DNA from: Paenibacillus tyrphae
Lineage (GTDB): Bacteria > Bacillota > Bacilli > Paenibacillales > NBRC-103111
Length of the DNA: 64,000 bases
Assembly: GCF_027925525.1 (NCBI RefSeq)
Contig: NZ_BSDJ01000039.1
Span: 1 to 64,000 of the forward strand
Direction of reading: 5' to 3'
Shown: in pieces, positions 7,441 to 16,044 of the stretch
Numbering within the stretch: the stretch's first letter is position 1
Layout: each line of letters opens with the position of its first letter
The notes under the pieces: model-generated
What the model saw: only the letters and a program-made list of their open reading frames with translations
Database searches by the model: none
Told to the model about the DNA's origin: nothing
Made by a program: the position numbers and the translations under genes

Positions 7441-9788
7441 CCACTTTCCGTTTCCAGCTCTTCAATGCGACGTTCCACGTACTTCGTATCCTTGAAGGCG
7501 TGGTAGGTCTCCGCTTTTTCCACGATAACCGTCGTATTGTACTCCGGAATGCCTGCGAACGGCTCATATACCCCTTTCGGGATCAGCACGTTCCCCTCCG
7601 GCCAATGGACTTCGATATTACCTTCTTTCATGCGGTCCCATTTTACCCGGCCGTGAAACGATCCATACCGATTATAGACGACAATGGCGTCGCCTTCCCG
7701 AAGCTGCAGCGTCCGTCCATCCAGCTCGTTCATCAGCACATCGTACCGGTCTGCGCCGTTGAACGGATCGGTTTTGCTGTAGACCATGGAATTGAACTGT
7801 TTGCCTCGGCGAGTTGTCACGTAAAAATGCCCCTCAGGCTTACGCAGCTCAGGCAGCTCGATTGGCAGCAGCGTCCCTCGGCCATCCGGTGTCGGGCAAA
7901 TGCCGCCCTCGCATAGCCAGGCGCCACCCCATTGAAACACGTCGCCACGATGGCGTAAATGCTGAATGCCATCGTAGTTGGGCGCGGCCAGAGCGATTTC
8001 CTCCCGGATCGCGAAGGCGTCTTCGCAGCCGATCAAGTGCTTCGCTTCCGGTTTGACTCGGGCGGCGAGATCAACGTAAATGGCCCATTCCGGGCGTGCT
8101 TCCGGCATCCGGGGCCCTTCGATCTCCGGCGAAAAGTACACCATTCGCTCCGTTGAAGTGGACGTCCCTCCGCCAGGCTGCTCATAGCGGGTCATGGCGG
8201 GGAGGACGATGACCGTTTCTTTCGCATCGACCAGAGTCGACGTGTTCAGAATAATATCCTGATGGACGCGGAGCTCGACATCGGCGAGGCAGCGCTCCAC
8301 AAATTCCGGGTCCGGCATTGTTTCGAGAAAGTTGCCGCCGGACGTATAGAATACCTTCAGCTTGAGCTCGTGCTCTTCCGGCAGCAGCGCATTTTCCAGC
8401 GATACGCCGACGATGTCGCCCTGCCATTTCGGTAGGGGGAAGTTCCACAGCCGCTCGATCCGTTCGATGTCGCCGCCTTTGAACTCGCCGCCCGGCAGGC
8501 TGAACGGATCGGCGCCCATCTCGCCCGAGCCTTGTACGCCGCTGTGGCCGCGAATCGGCATCAGGCCGCAATGCTCGCGGCCCAGAAAACCGCGCAGCAA
8601 GGCCAGATTGGCCACCTGCGAAATATTGTCCGTGCCGAAGCGGTGCTGCGTCAGCCCCATGCTCCACACGAACACGGCCGACTTCGCGGCAGCGAGCATT
8701 CGGGCGAATTCTCCCATACGCTCGCGGGACAGGCCCGACGACGATTCCAGGAGCGTCCAGTCCTGGCGCATCACGTGGGCCCGCAGCTCTTCATACCCGT
8801 TCGTATGCGCCCGGATGAACTCGTGGTCGACGGCCGAGCCTGGATCGGCATCCTCCATCTCGAACCAATGCTTCATGACGCCGTTCATAAAAGCGATGTC
8901 TCCGCCGATATTAACTTGGTACAAGTCGTCGGTCAGCTTTGTGCCGAACAAAGCCGATTCCGCAATGGACGGAATCCAGTATTGGTTCATCGACGGCTCA
9001 TAGTACGGGTTGATGACGATGATTTTCGTCCCCTTCCGCTTGGCCGCGTACATGTACTTCGTCGACACCGGCTGATTGTTCGCTGCCACGCTGCCCCAGA
9101 AGACGAGCACGTCGGTACCGATCCAGTCTTTGTAGCTGCAGCTCGAAGCTCCGATCCCGACGGACCTTTTCAGCGCCGTTTTGGACGGAGAATGGCAGAT
9201 GCGCGATGCGTTGTCGATATGATTCGTCCCAAGAAACCGCGCTACCTTAGCCGCGGTGTAATACGATTCGTTCGTAATGCCGCGCGCCGTCAAATAGAAG
9301 GCGAGCTGCTTGGGATCGATACTGCGGATTTTGGCGGCAATCTCGTTGAGAGCCTCATCCCACGTGATCCGGCTGAACCGGCGTTCGCCTTTGCGGCGGA
9401 TAAGCGGATATGGCAGCCGTCCGAGCTTGCGCAGCGCGGTGCTGTCCAGCCGACGCAGCTCATCGATATCCGCATGCAGCACTTCTTCCCGGATTGCCGG
9501 CATCGTGTTCAGCCGCAGCACATTGAGCCGGGTCGTACACAGGTGCGGTCCGTTCAGCGTCTGATCGTACAGCCCGGAGACGCCGAGCGCGCAGCCGTCG
9601 CAGACGCCCTGAGTCAAGATACGGGCAGCGTAGGGGAGTTGGTCGCGGTTGTCCCAGAATGCTTTGAACGTATCGCGGATATGCCGCGGCTTAATCCGGT
9701 TCAGGCCGAACGGCACCTTGCTGACCCACAGCGACGGATCAGGGCGGGAAGGGAGCGAGATGCGCCCGGTATGCTTTGTAGAACCCAT
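7437..9788 (-). CDS. FdhF/YdeP family molybdopterin oxidoreductase
   Basis: A 783-residue cytoplasmic oxidoreductase of the formate-dehydrogenase-alpha-like family (E. coli YdeP/YjgC type). Near the N-terminus are cysteines C63, C66 and C84 in GVCDGCALGVSG...HLC, consistent with an iron-sulfur site. Next come the molybdopterin oxidoreductase core and a C-terminal molydopterin-dinucleotide-binding domain (from about residue 655, with GKQFNSMVYSKTDPFNGADR). The residue at the metal-ligand position appears to be in RICHSPS; no selenocysteine codon is involved. The ATG at 9788 is chosen because AGGTGG lies just upstream; a longer frame to 9980 would translate the leader hairpin. True substrate is unproven: family members are annotated as formate dehydrogenase but some act in acid or redox stress. 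It is coupled to fdhD. Confidence 0.88.
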   Translation of the reverse strand: MGSTKHTGRISLPSRPDPSLWVSKVPFGLNRIKPRHIRDTFKAFWDNRDQLPYAARILTQGVCDGCALGVSGLYDQTLNGPHLCTTRLNVLRLNTMPAIREEVLHADIDELRRLDSTALRKLGRLPYPLIRRKGERRFSRITWDEALNEIAAKIRSIDPKQLAFYLTARGITNESYYTAAKVARFLGTNHIDNASRICHSPSKTALKRSVGIGASSCSYKDWIGTDVLVFWGSVAANNQPVSTKYMYAAKRKGTKIIVINPYYEPSMNQYWIPSIAESALFGTKLTDDLYQVNIGGDIAFMNGVMKHWFEMEDADPGSAVDHEFIRAHTNGYEELRAHVMRQDWTLLESSSGLSRERMGEFARMLAAAKSAVFVWSMGLTQHRFGTDNISQVANLALLRGFLGREHCGLMPIRGHSGVQGSGEMGADPFSLPGGEFKGGDIERIERLWNFPLPKWQGDIVGVSLENALLPEEHELKLKVFYTSGGNFLETMPDPEFVERCLADVELRVHQDIILNTSTLVDAKETVIVLPAMTRYEQPGGGTSTSTERMVYFSPEIEGPRMPEARPEWAIYVDLAARVKPEAKHLIGCEDAFAIREEIALAAPNYDGIQHLRHRGDVFQWGGAWLCEGGICPTPDGRGTLLPIELPELRKPEGHFYVTTRRGKQFNSMVYSKTDPFNGADRYDVLMNELDGRTLQLREGDAIVVYNRYGSFHGRVKWDRMKEGNIEVHWPEGNVLIPKGVYEPFAGIPEYNTTVIVEKAETYHAFKDTKYVERRIEELETESG

Positions 9789-9821
9789 AGAAAGAAGACC
9801 ACCTTTTCGTGAAAATAGGAT

Positions 9822-9893
9822 AAAAAAAGCCGCAAAGATACAACTCCCGATTTCCGAACGGTTGCGGAAGACGAGAGGCGGATCTGTTGCGGC
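9822..9893 (-). promoter_or_regulatory. Structured leader / attenuator-like element upstream of the molybdopterin oxidoreductase
   Basis: On the minus strand GCCGCAA (9893-9887) pairs with TTGCGGC (9835-9829), immediately followed by seven U (9828-9822). The roughly 50-nt interior contains a second stem TTCCG/CGGAA (9869-9852). The element ends about 20 nt before the ribosome site of the oxidoreductase, so it could switch transcription. A molybdenum-cofactor-type riboswitch is conceivable given the gene, but I cannot match a consensus. Confidence 0.4.
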
Positions 9894-9985
9894 GGTTAGT
9901 CTTGAGCAGGTTCGCTGCCAAGTGCCAACGGCACATATACAATTGGTAGTGCGGGAGGAAATCATACGCTTGCAGCGCAAATGCG

Positions 9986-10345
9986 CTAAGTGCTGAATTT
10001 CTTTTCAATATCTTCGTCAAATACGAAAATACTCATGCCGATATCTTTGTCGAGGTCGATGTCTACGAACAGATCGACGAAATTTGCGCCGAGCAGCTTT
10101 TCCATTTCTACCGGCCGGTGCAAGCGGTACATTTCCTTGACCATTTCGGTGCGTGCCGAACGCAGCGCCTGCTTGCCGTCGGCGGCGGAAGCGATGAATT
10201 TTTCGACGGGGGACAGGTTGCCCTCCATCTCACAGATGGCCCAATGCTTGCAGAACGTCGTGCGAATCTCCCGGGGGCCTTTGCCCATATGTCGTTTGCG
10301 GAACGCTTTCACCAAATTGCCGAATTCGGCCTCTACCTTGTTCAT
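9986..10345 (-). CDS. DUF2294 (MpsC-like) family protein
   Basis: A 119-residue soluble protein with the DUF2294/COG5609 pattern. An N-terminal helix (VEAEFGNLVKAFRKRHMGKGPREIR) is followed by MEGNLSPVEKFIA, a helical stretch, and the hydrophobic VDLFVDIDLDKDIGMSIFVF. The family has been linked to a Na+-translocating system (MpsC) but its biochemical role is unclear. ATG 10345 follows GGAG at 8-9 nt spacing; the in-frame TTG at 10354 does not. It lies upstream of the oxidoreductase-fdhD pair on the same strand, separated by about 200 bp that hold the structured leader. Confidence 0.78.
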   Translation of the reverse strand: MNKVEAEFGNLVKAFRKRHMGKGPREIRTTFCKHWAICEMEGNLSPVEKFIASAADGKQALRSARTEMVKEMYRLHRPVEMEKLLGANFVDLFVDIDLDKDIGMSIFVFDEDIEKKFST

Positions 10346-10529
10346 GCGGAACAACTCCGTTTACGGCGACGTTTTTGCTTCATAAATTTTATCATGGGGT
10401 AAGCTTCAGTTCAAGATGATTCGGGGCAGGACATTTGCTTGCCTCCGATGCAATGAAAAACGCTTGGCGGCAGCGAGCTTTCACCCGGGCGGACAGCGGG
10501 ACCGGACGCCGCACAGGGTAAAAATTTCG

Positions 10530-10558
10530 TTGAATTATTATGCTTACGAATGTATAAT
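10530..10558 (+). promoter_or_regulatory. Sigma-A promoter of the arginine operon
   Basis: TTGAAT (10530-10535), 17-bp spacer, TATAAT (10553-10558). Both hexamers are embedded in ARG-box sequences, so repressor binding would block polymerase directly. Confidence 0.8.
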
Positions 10559-10564
10559 AATACA
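10531..10564 (+). promoter_or_regulatory. Two tandem ARG boxes (ArgR/AhrC operator)
   Basis: TGTATAATAATACA (10551-10564) fits TGNATWWWWATNCA exactly and is a perfect palindrome. TGAATTATTATGCT (10531-10544) fits the left half TGAATWWWWAT and is degenerate on the right. The centres are 20 bp apart, close to the two-turn spacing of ArgR operators. The boxes cover the -35 and -10, so arginine-dependent repression of argC onward is expected. Confidence 0.7.
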
Positions 10565-10589
10565 TAGTTTGCAAGTGGAGGGACGGAAC

Positions 10590-11639
10590 ATGACTACAAA
10601 ATTAAGAGCGGCGATCGTCGGGTCAACCGGCTATGGCGGAGTGGAACTGATCCGGCTGCTGCTGACGCATCCGAATGTTGAGATTACCTCGGTAATTTCC
10701 TCCTCGAGCGCCGGAGCGCCGATTGCGGACGGCTACCCGCATTTGAATCAAATTTTGACGGACCGGCTGGATGCGGTCGATGTCGAGTTGATCCGAAGCA
10801 AAGCGGACGTCGTCTTCCTGGCAACGCCGCATGGGGTCAGCATCGAGCTGTCGCCGAAGCTGCTGGATGCCGGGCTGAAGGTCATCGATATTTCGGGTGA
10901 TTTCCGCCTGCAATCGGGCGACGTATACGAGACGTGGTATAAGCATAAGCCAGCCGATCCGGAATATTTGAAGCGAGCTGTTTACGGGCTGTGTGAGGTG
11001 TTCGGCGAAGAGGTGCGGGGGAAAGATTTCATTTCCAACCCGGGCTGCTATCCGACGGCAACGCTGCTTGGTCTGGCGCCACTTGCCGCAAGCGGTTGGA
11101 TCGACCCGAAGTCGATCATCGCGGACGCCAAGTCGGGCGTATCGGGTGCGGGACGCGGTCTCAGCCTGCTCGTGCACTATTCGGAGATTAACGAGAACTT
11201 CCTGGCTTATAAAGTGAACAAGCACCAGCATACGCCGGAGATCGAGCAGGCGCTGAGCCGGCTTGCGGGGGAAGAAGTTGTGATGACGTTCACGACGCAT
11301 TTGGTGCCGATGACGCGCGGTATTTTATCTACGATTTATGTGAATCTCACAAGCCCGCGGAGCGAGGACGATATTCGCGAGCTGTACCGTCAATATTATG
11401 AAGGACGCAAGTTCGTGCGCATCCGGGACAAGGGGAAATACCCGGCGACGAAGGAAGTTTGGGGCTCGAACTACTGCGATATCGGACTGTCGCTCGATTC
11501 GCGCACGGGGCGCCTGACGATCGTGTCGGTTATCGATAATGTAGTCAAAGGGGCGGCCGGGCAAGCCGTTCAAAACTTGAATTTGATGATGGGCTGGGAT
11601 GAAGCGACGGGTCTCGCTTTCACTCCGGTATATCCATAA
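10590..11639 (+). CDS. argC: N-acetyl-gamma-glutamyl-phosphate reductase
   Basis: ArgC reduces N-acetylglutamyl phosphate to the semialdehyde with NADPH, the third step of arginine synthesis. The 349-residue protein shows the dinucleotide-binding GSTGYGGVELIRLL at the N-terminus, the active-site cysteine in SNPGCYPTA, and the GAGRG loop. ATG 10590 follows GTGGAGGG (10575-10582); longer in-frame readings run into the promoter. It is the first gene of argCJBDFGH, all on one strand with short gaps and individual strong ribosome sites. Confidence 0.97.
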   Translation: MTTKLRAAIVGSTGYGGVELIRLLLTHPNVEITSVISSSSAGAPIADGYPHLNQILTDRLDAVDVELIRSKADVVFLATPHGVSIELSPKLLDAGLKVIDISGDFRLQSGDVYETWYKHKPADPEYLKRAVYGLCEVFGEEVRGKDFISNPGCYPTATLLGLAPLAASGWIDPKSIIADAKSGVSGAGRGLSLLVHYSEINENFLAYKVNKHQHTPEIEQALSRLAGEEVVMTFTTHLVPMTRGILSTIYVNLTSPRSEDDIRELYRQYYEGRKFVRIRDKGKYPATKEVWGSNYCDIGLSLDSRTGRLTIVSVIDNVVKGAAGQAVQNLNLMMGWDEATGLAFTPVYP

Positions 11640-11664
11640 CGTAAGGGAACAGGTGAGGAAAGCG

Positions 11665-12897
11665 ATGGCGACAAAAGTTAACGATGCGTTTACGATAGTG
11701 CCGGACGGCTCCGTGACGACGCCCAAAGGATTTCGTGCGGGTGGGCTGCACTGCGGATTGAAAAAAACGGAGCGTCACGATCTCGGCGCCATTGTGTGCG
11801 AGGTACCCGCAGAAGCGGCAGGCGTCTATACGCTGAACCAGTTTCAGGCGGCTCCCCTGAAGGTGACGCAAGAGAGTATTGCGCAGGGCGGCAAGCTGCA
11901 GGCGATGCTGGTGAACAGCGGCAACGCCAATGCCTGCACGGGCCAGCAAGGTGAAGATGATGCGCGCGCGATGCGTGCGGCGGGTGCCCAAGCGTTCGGC
12001 GTAGCCGAGCATCTGGTCGGCGTGACGTCTACGGGCGTGATCGGTGAGCTGCTGCCGATGCCGAAGGTGCTCGGGGGCATCGAGAAGCTTCCGGCGGCGG
12101 TAGGCGCGGATGGCGGGGACGATTTCTGCCAGGCGATTTTAACGACCGATCTGGTAAAAAAAGAAATTTGCGTCCGCGTAACGGTGGGCGGACGTACCGT
12201 GCACATTGCCGGAGCGGCGAAAGGATCGGGCATGATCCATCCGAACATGGCGACGATGCTCGGATTTATGACGACCGACGCGAACATCGAAAGCGCCGAG
12301 CTGCAAAAGCTGCTAAACGACGTGACCGATTCGACGTTTAACATGATTACGGTTGACGGCGACACGAGCACGAACGACATGGTCGTTGTCATGGCAAGCG
12401 GACTGGCAGAGAACGAGCGCTTAACGCCGGAGCATGCGGACTGGGCGGCATTCAAGGCTGCGTTCAACCATGTCGGCGAGTACTTGGCCAAGGCGATTGC
12501 GCGGGACGGTGAAGGCGCGACGAAGCTGATCGAGGTCACAGTGGCAAATGCGGATTCGCGTGAAGCGGCACGTGCGATTGCGAAAACGGTCATAGGATCG
12601 AGCTTGGTGAAATCCGCTTGCTTCGGCGCCGATGCCAACTGGGGACGCATCATTGCGGCGGTCGGCCGCGCGGGGTATCCGGTGAAGACGGAAACCGTCG
12701 ACATCCGCCTCGGCGATATTGTCGTGCTGGAGCAATCGCGTCCGGTGAAGTTCGACGAGGAGCGGGCTGCGGAATACTTGAAGGGCGATTTCGTGCTCAT
12801 CCATGTCGACCTGCATATGGGCGAAGCGTCGGCGACGGCGTGGGGCTGCGATTTGACCTATGATTACGTGCGAATCAACGCGGCGTACCGGACGTAG
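11665..12897 (+). CDS. argJ: Bifunctional ornithine acetyltransferase / N-acetylglutamate synthase
   Basis: ArgJ transfers the acetyl group from N-acetylornithine to glutamate, recycling it, and in many Bacillales also acetylates glutamate from acetyl-CoA. The 410-residue precursor contains the autocleavage site Ala196-Thr197 in HPNMATMLGF, where Thr becomes the N-terminal nucleophile of the beta chain. The ATG at 11665 follows AGGTGAGG (11651-11658). No separate argA or argE is seen here, consistent with the acetyl-recycling pathway. Confidence 0.97.
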   Translation: MATKVNDAFTIVPDGSVTTPKGFRAGGLHCGLKKTERHDLGAIVCEVPAEAAGVYTLNQFQAAPLKVTQESIAQGGKLQAMLVNSGNANACTGQQGEDDARAMRAAGAQAFGVAEHLVGVTSTGVIGELLPMPKVLGGIEKLPAAVGADGGDDFCQAILTTDLVKKEICVRVTVGGRTVHIAGAAKGSGMIHPNMATMLGFMTTDANIESAELQKLLNDVTDSTFNMITVDGDTSTNDMVVVMASGLAENERLTPEHADWAAFKAAFNHVGEYLAKAIARDGEGATKLIEVTVANADSREAARAIAKTVIGSSLVKSACFGADANWGRIIAAVGRAGYPVKTETVDIRLGDIVVLEQSRPVKFDEERAAEYLKGDFVLIHVDLHMGEASATAWGCDLTYDYVRINAAYRT

Positions 12898-12982
12898 CTT
12901 GAAGCGCGGCAACTAAAGCGAAAACAAACCACCTGCCACCCTCGTGTTGCAGACCGGTGAAACGATAAGGGGAACGGTTCGG

Positions 12983-13774
12983 ATGAGCAATTGTTTTGTA
13001 ATGAAATGCGGCGGCAGTACGCTTGCGGCGCTGCCGAAGCTTTTTTTCGACGATTTGAAGCGGCTGCAGGCGGAAGGCATCATCCCCGTCATCGTGCACG
13101 GCGGCGGTCCGGCGATCTCGGATACGCTCGGCAAGCTGGGCATTGAGTCCGAGTTCGTGAACGGCCTTCGCAAAACGAACGAAGCCGTCCTCGATGTGGT
13201 CGAAATGGTGCTGGCTGGACAAATTAACAAAGAAATCGTCCGTAAAATCCAGCTTTCCGGGGCGAAAGCACTCGGCTTGTCCGGCGTCGACGGACACCTG
13301 ATCGAGGCGGCGCCGGTGGCGAACGCGCACGAGATCGGGCTTGTCGGCGACGTGACCCAGGTGAATGCGGAGCTTGTGCAGGGCATCGTGGCGATGGGCT
13401 ACATTCCCGTCATCGCGCCGGTTGGCATCGGAGCCGACGGCGGCCAACGCTACAACATTAACGCCGATACGGCGGCCGGTGCCGTCGCATCGCACTTGGG
13501 CGTGGAGCGGATGATCGTCGTGACGGACGTACCCGGCATTATGAAGACGGTGGACGGCGAGAAGCGGGTTCTGCCCTCGGTCACCGTTCGCGAGATCGAC
13601 GAAATGATCGCCAGCGGTGAAATTTACGGCGGGATGATTCCGAAAGTGCGCGCGGCGGTACAGTGTATTCAAGGCAAAGTACGCGAAGTCGTCATCGTTA
13701 ACGGCGCCGAGCCGGAAGTGCTCAGCCGGGCGCTGAAGGACGGCGGAATCGGTACCCGCATTGTGAAGGAATAA
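12983..13774 (+). CDS. argB: Acetylglutamate kinase
   Basis: ArgB phosphorylates N-acetylglutamate. The 263-residue protein begins at ATG 12983 (ribosome site AAGGGGA) and shows MKCGGST, VHGGGPAI and the GGMIPKV signature of the amino-acid kinase fold. It is short, like the arginine-insensitive E. coli type, and lacks the N-terminal helix extension of arginine-inhibited hexameric enzymes. Feedback control may therefore act elsewhere in this operon; that is inference from length only. Confidence 0.96.
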   Translation: MSNCFVMKCGGSTLAALPKLFFDDLKRLQAEGIIPVIVHGGGPAISDTLGKLGIESEFVNGLRKTNEAVLDVVEMVLAGQINKEIVRKIQLSGAKALGLSGVDGHLIEAAPVANAHEIGLVGDVTQVNAELVQGIVAMGYIPVIAPVGIGADGGQRYNINADTAAGAVASHLGVERMIVVTDVPGIMKTVDGEKRVLPSVTVREIDEMIASGEIYGGMIPKVRAAVQCIQGKVREVVIVNGAEPEVLSRALKDGGIGTRIVKE

Positions 13775-13819
13775 ATCGCACTAAATTCTAAAATGATCCG
13801 AGAAAAAGGAGTGAACGAC

Positions 13820-15010
13820 ATGGGAGAGGCTCAAAGCGCATTGTTTCCGAACTACGCACGGTATCCTTTTACGTTTGTGAAGGGGGACGGCAGCCGTCTG
13901 TGGGATGAGCATGGCAAGGAGTATCTGGATTTGATGTGCGGGCTGGCGGTGACGAACCTCGGGCATGCGCCGAAACAGGTGACTCAGCGGCTGAAGGAGC
14001 AGGTCGATACGCTCTGGCATACGAGCAACTTGTTCCACATTCCGAACCAGGAGAAGCTGGCTCAGCTTCTCGTGGACAACAGCTGCGCCGATGCGGTATT
14101 TTTCTGCAACAGCGGAGCGGAGGCGAACGAAGCGGCAATCAAGCTGGCGCGGCGCTATTTCAACAAGGTGCTCGGCCAGCCGCAGCGCTACGAGATCATT
14201 ACCTTCGACATGTCGTTCCACGGCCGGACGCTGGCTACGCTGACGGCGACGGGACAGGATAAAGTGAAAGAAGGCTTCGCGCCGCTGCCGGAAGGCTTCG
14301 TGTACGCGCCGTATAACGATGCGGACGCTTTGGAGAAGCTGATCGGCGACCGGACGTGCGCGATTATGCTTGAGCTGGTGCAGGGCGAAGGCGGCGTCAA
14401 TCCGGCGGACCCTGCGTTCGTGGAACAGGTGGCGGAGCTGTGCAAGCAGCACGGGCTGCTGCTCATCCTGGATGAGATCCAAACCGGTATGGGACGGACG
14501 GGCAAGCTGTTTGCCTATGAGCATTACGGCATCGAGCCGGATTTGTTTACACTGGCGAAAGGGCTGGGCAGCGGCATGCCAATCGGCGCGCTGCTCGGCA
14601 AAGCGAAGCTGCGCGAAGCGTTCACGGCCGGCAGCCACGGCTCCACGTTCGGCGGAAACTACTTGTCCACCGCAGCGGGTATTGCGACCGTCGAGACGAT
14701 GCTGGCGGAGAAGCTGCCGGAACGGGCGGCGGAGCTGGGTGCGTATATCCTGAGCGAGCTGCAAACGAAGCTGGCGGACAATCCGCTGGTAGGGCAGATC
14801 CGCGGGCTCGGGCTGCTGATCGGCATCGGTTTGACTATGCCGGCGGCGGAGCTGATCTCGGAAATTCACGGGCAGGGCGTGCTCGTCGTATCGGCAGGAC
14901 CGAACGTGATCCGTTTGGCACCGAGCTTGTTGATCTCGAAGGAAGATTTGGATCGCGGGCTGGAGACGATCTGCAGCGTATTGGCGAAGAAAGCCGCAGC
15001 CGCTGTATAG
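13820..15010 (+). CDS. argD: Acetylornithine aminotransferase
   Basis: ArgD is a PLP enzyme that converts N-acetylglutamate semialdehyde to N-acetylornithine with glutamate as donor. The 396-residue sequence shows the class III aminotransferase features: FCNSGAEANEAAIKLAR, the LILDEIQTGMGRTG segment and the PLP lysine in LAKGLGSGMPIG. ATG 13820 follows AAAAGGAGTG (13805-13814). The gap to argB is only 45 nt. Confidence 0.96.
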   Translation: MGEAQSALFPNYARYPFTFVKGDGSRLWDEHGKEYLDLMCGLAVTNLGHAPKQVTQRLKEQVDTLWHTSNLFHIPNQEKLAQLLVDNSCADAVFFCNSGAEANEAAIKLARRYFNKVLGQPQRYEIITFDMSFHGRTLATLTATGQDKVKEGFAPLPEGFVYAPYNDADALEKLIGDRTCAIMLELVQGEGGVNPADPAFVEQVAELCKQHGLLLILDEIQTGMGRTGKLFAYEHYGIEPDLFTLAKGLGSGMPIGALLGKAKLREAFTAGSHGSTFGGNYLSTAAGIATVETMLAEKLPERAAELGAYILSELQTKLADNPLVGQIRGLGLLIGIGLTMPAAELISEIHGQGVLVVSAGPNVIRLAPSLLISKEDLDRGLETICSVLAKKAAAAV

Positions 15011-15048
15011 GCTGACAAAGAATAGGCATACCGAAAGGAGAGACATCC

Positions 15049-16005
15049 ATGGCTGGAACGGTACAACAAGATTTGGCAGTTCAGCTCAGAGGGCGCGATT
15101 TTATCGGTTTGGTCGATTATGCGCCGGAAGAGATTCAATATTTGATCGAGCTCGCGGTCGAGCTCAAGAGAAAGCATAAAGCGGGGGAAGCGTACCAGCC
15201 GCTCAAAGGCAAAACGCTCGGCATGATTTTCGAAAAATCGTCCACGCGGACGCGGGTATCGTTTGAGGTAGGGATGTATCAGCTTGGGGGGCATGCGCTG
15301 TTCCTCAGCAAGAACGACCTGCAAATCGGGCGCGGCGAATCGATTCACGATACGGCGCAGACGCTGTCGCGTTATTTGGACGGCATCATGATCCGCACCT
15401 TCGCGCACCGCACGGTCATCGAGCTGGCGCGGGCGGCAACGGTGCCGGTAATCAACGGCTTGACGGATTTGTCCCATCCGTGCCAGGCGCTGGCGGATTA
15501 CCAGACGATTTATGAGAAAAAAGGCCGTCTGCAAGGGCTCAAAGTGGCCTATATCGGCGACGGGAATAATATGGTACACTCCTTATTGATGGGCGCGGCC
15601 AAGCTTGGCGTCAATTTCGCCGTCGCGACGCCGGAAGGCTACGAGCCGGACGAAGAAGTGCTGCGTCAATGCAAGGAAAGTGCCGCTAAAGCAGGGGCAA
15701 CCATTTACGTGGGAGCCGACCCGAAAGAAGCGGTGGCGGACGCGGACGTCATTTATACGGACGTGTGGGCCAGCATGGGCTTCGAGGCGGAGCAGAGGGA
15801 ACGGGAGATCGCGTTCAAAAACTATCAGGTCAACGACGAGCTCGTGAAATATGCGAAAAAAGATTTCTTGTTCATGCACTGCTTGCCGGCACACCGCGGG
15901 GAAGAAGTGTCCGAAGGGGTCATCGACGGACCCAACTCCGTCATCTTCGACCAGGCGGAAAACCGGCTGCATGCGCAAAAGGCAGTCATGGCAGCGATCT
16001 TGTAA
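15049..16005 (+). CDS. argF: Ornithine carbamoyltransferase
   Basis: ArgF forms citrulline from ornithine and carbamoyl phosphate. The carbamoyl-phosphate loop SSTRTR (about residues 64-69), HPCQALAD and the ornithine-binding HCLPAHRG near the C-terminus are intact in 318 residues. The ribosome site GAAAGGAGAG is well placed before ATG 15049. The location among biosynthetic genes supports an anabolic role rather than the catabolic arginine deiminase enzyme. No carAB genes for carbamoyl phosphate are in the window. Confidence 0.96.
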   Translation: MAGTVQQDLAVQLRGRDFIGLVDYAPEEIQYLIELAVELKRKHKAGEAYQPLKGKTLGMIFEKSSTRTRVSFEVGMYQLGGHALFLSKNDLQIGRGESIHDTAQTLSRYLDGIMIRTFAHRTVIELARAATVPVINGLTDLSHPCQALADYQTIYEKKGRLQGLKVAYIGDGNNMVHSLLMGAAKLGVNFAVATPEGYEPDEEVLRQCKESAAKAGATIYVGADPKEAVADADVIYTDVWASMGFEAEQREREIAFKNYQVNDELVKYAKKDFLFMHCLPAHRGEEVSEGVIDGPNSVIFDQAENRLHAQKAVMAAIL

Positions 16006-16044
16006 TATTCGGAAAGCTTACAATTAAAGGAGAGCGGGAACTAC

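Noticed and set aside
8532-9812. 426-codon plus-strand frame opposite the molybdopterin oxidoreductase
   Set aside because: Shadow of a well-supported minus-strand gene; Arg/His-rich, no recognisable domain.
9822-9893. Definite Moco riboswitch
   Set aside because: The gene context fits but I could not match the consensus helices, so it is left as an unclassified structured leader.
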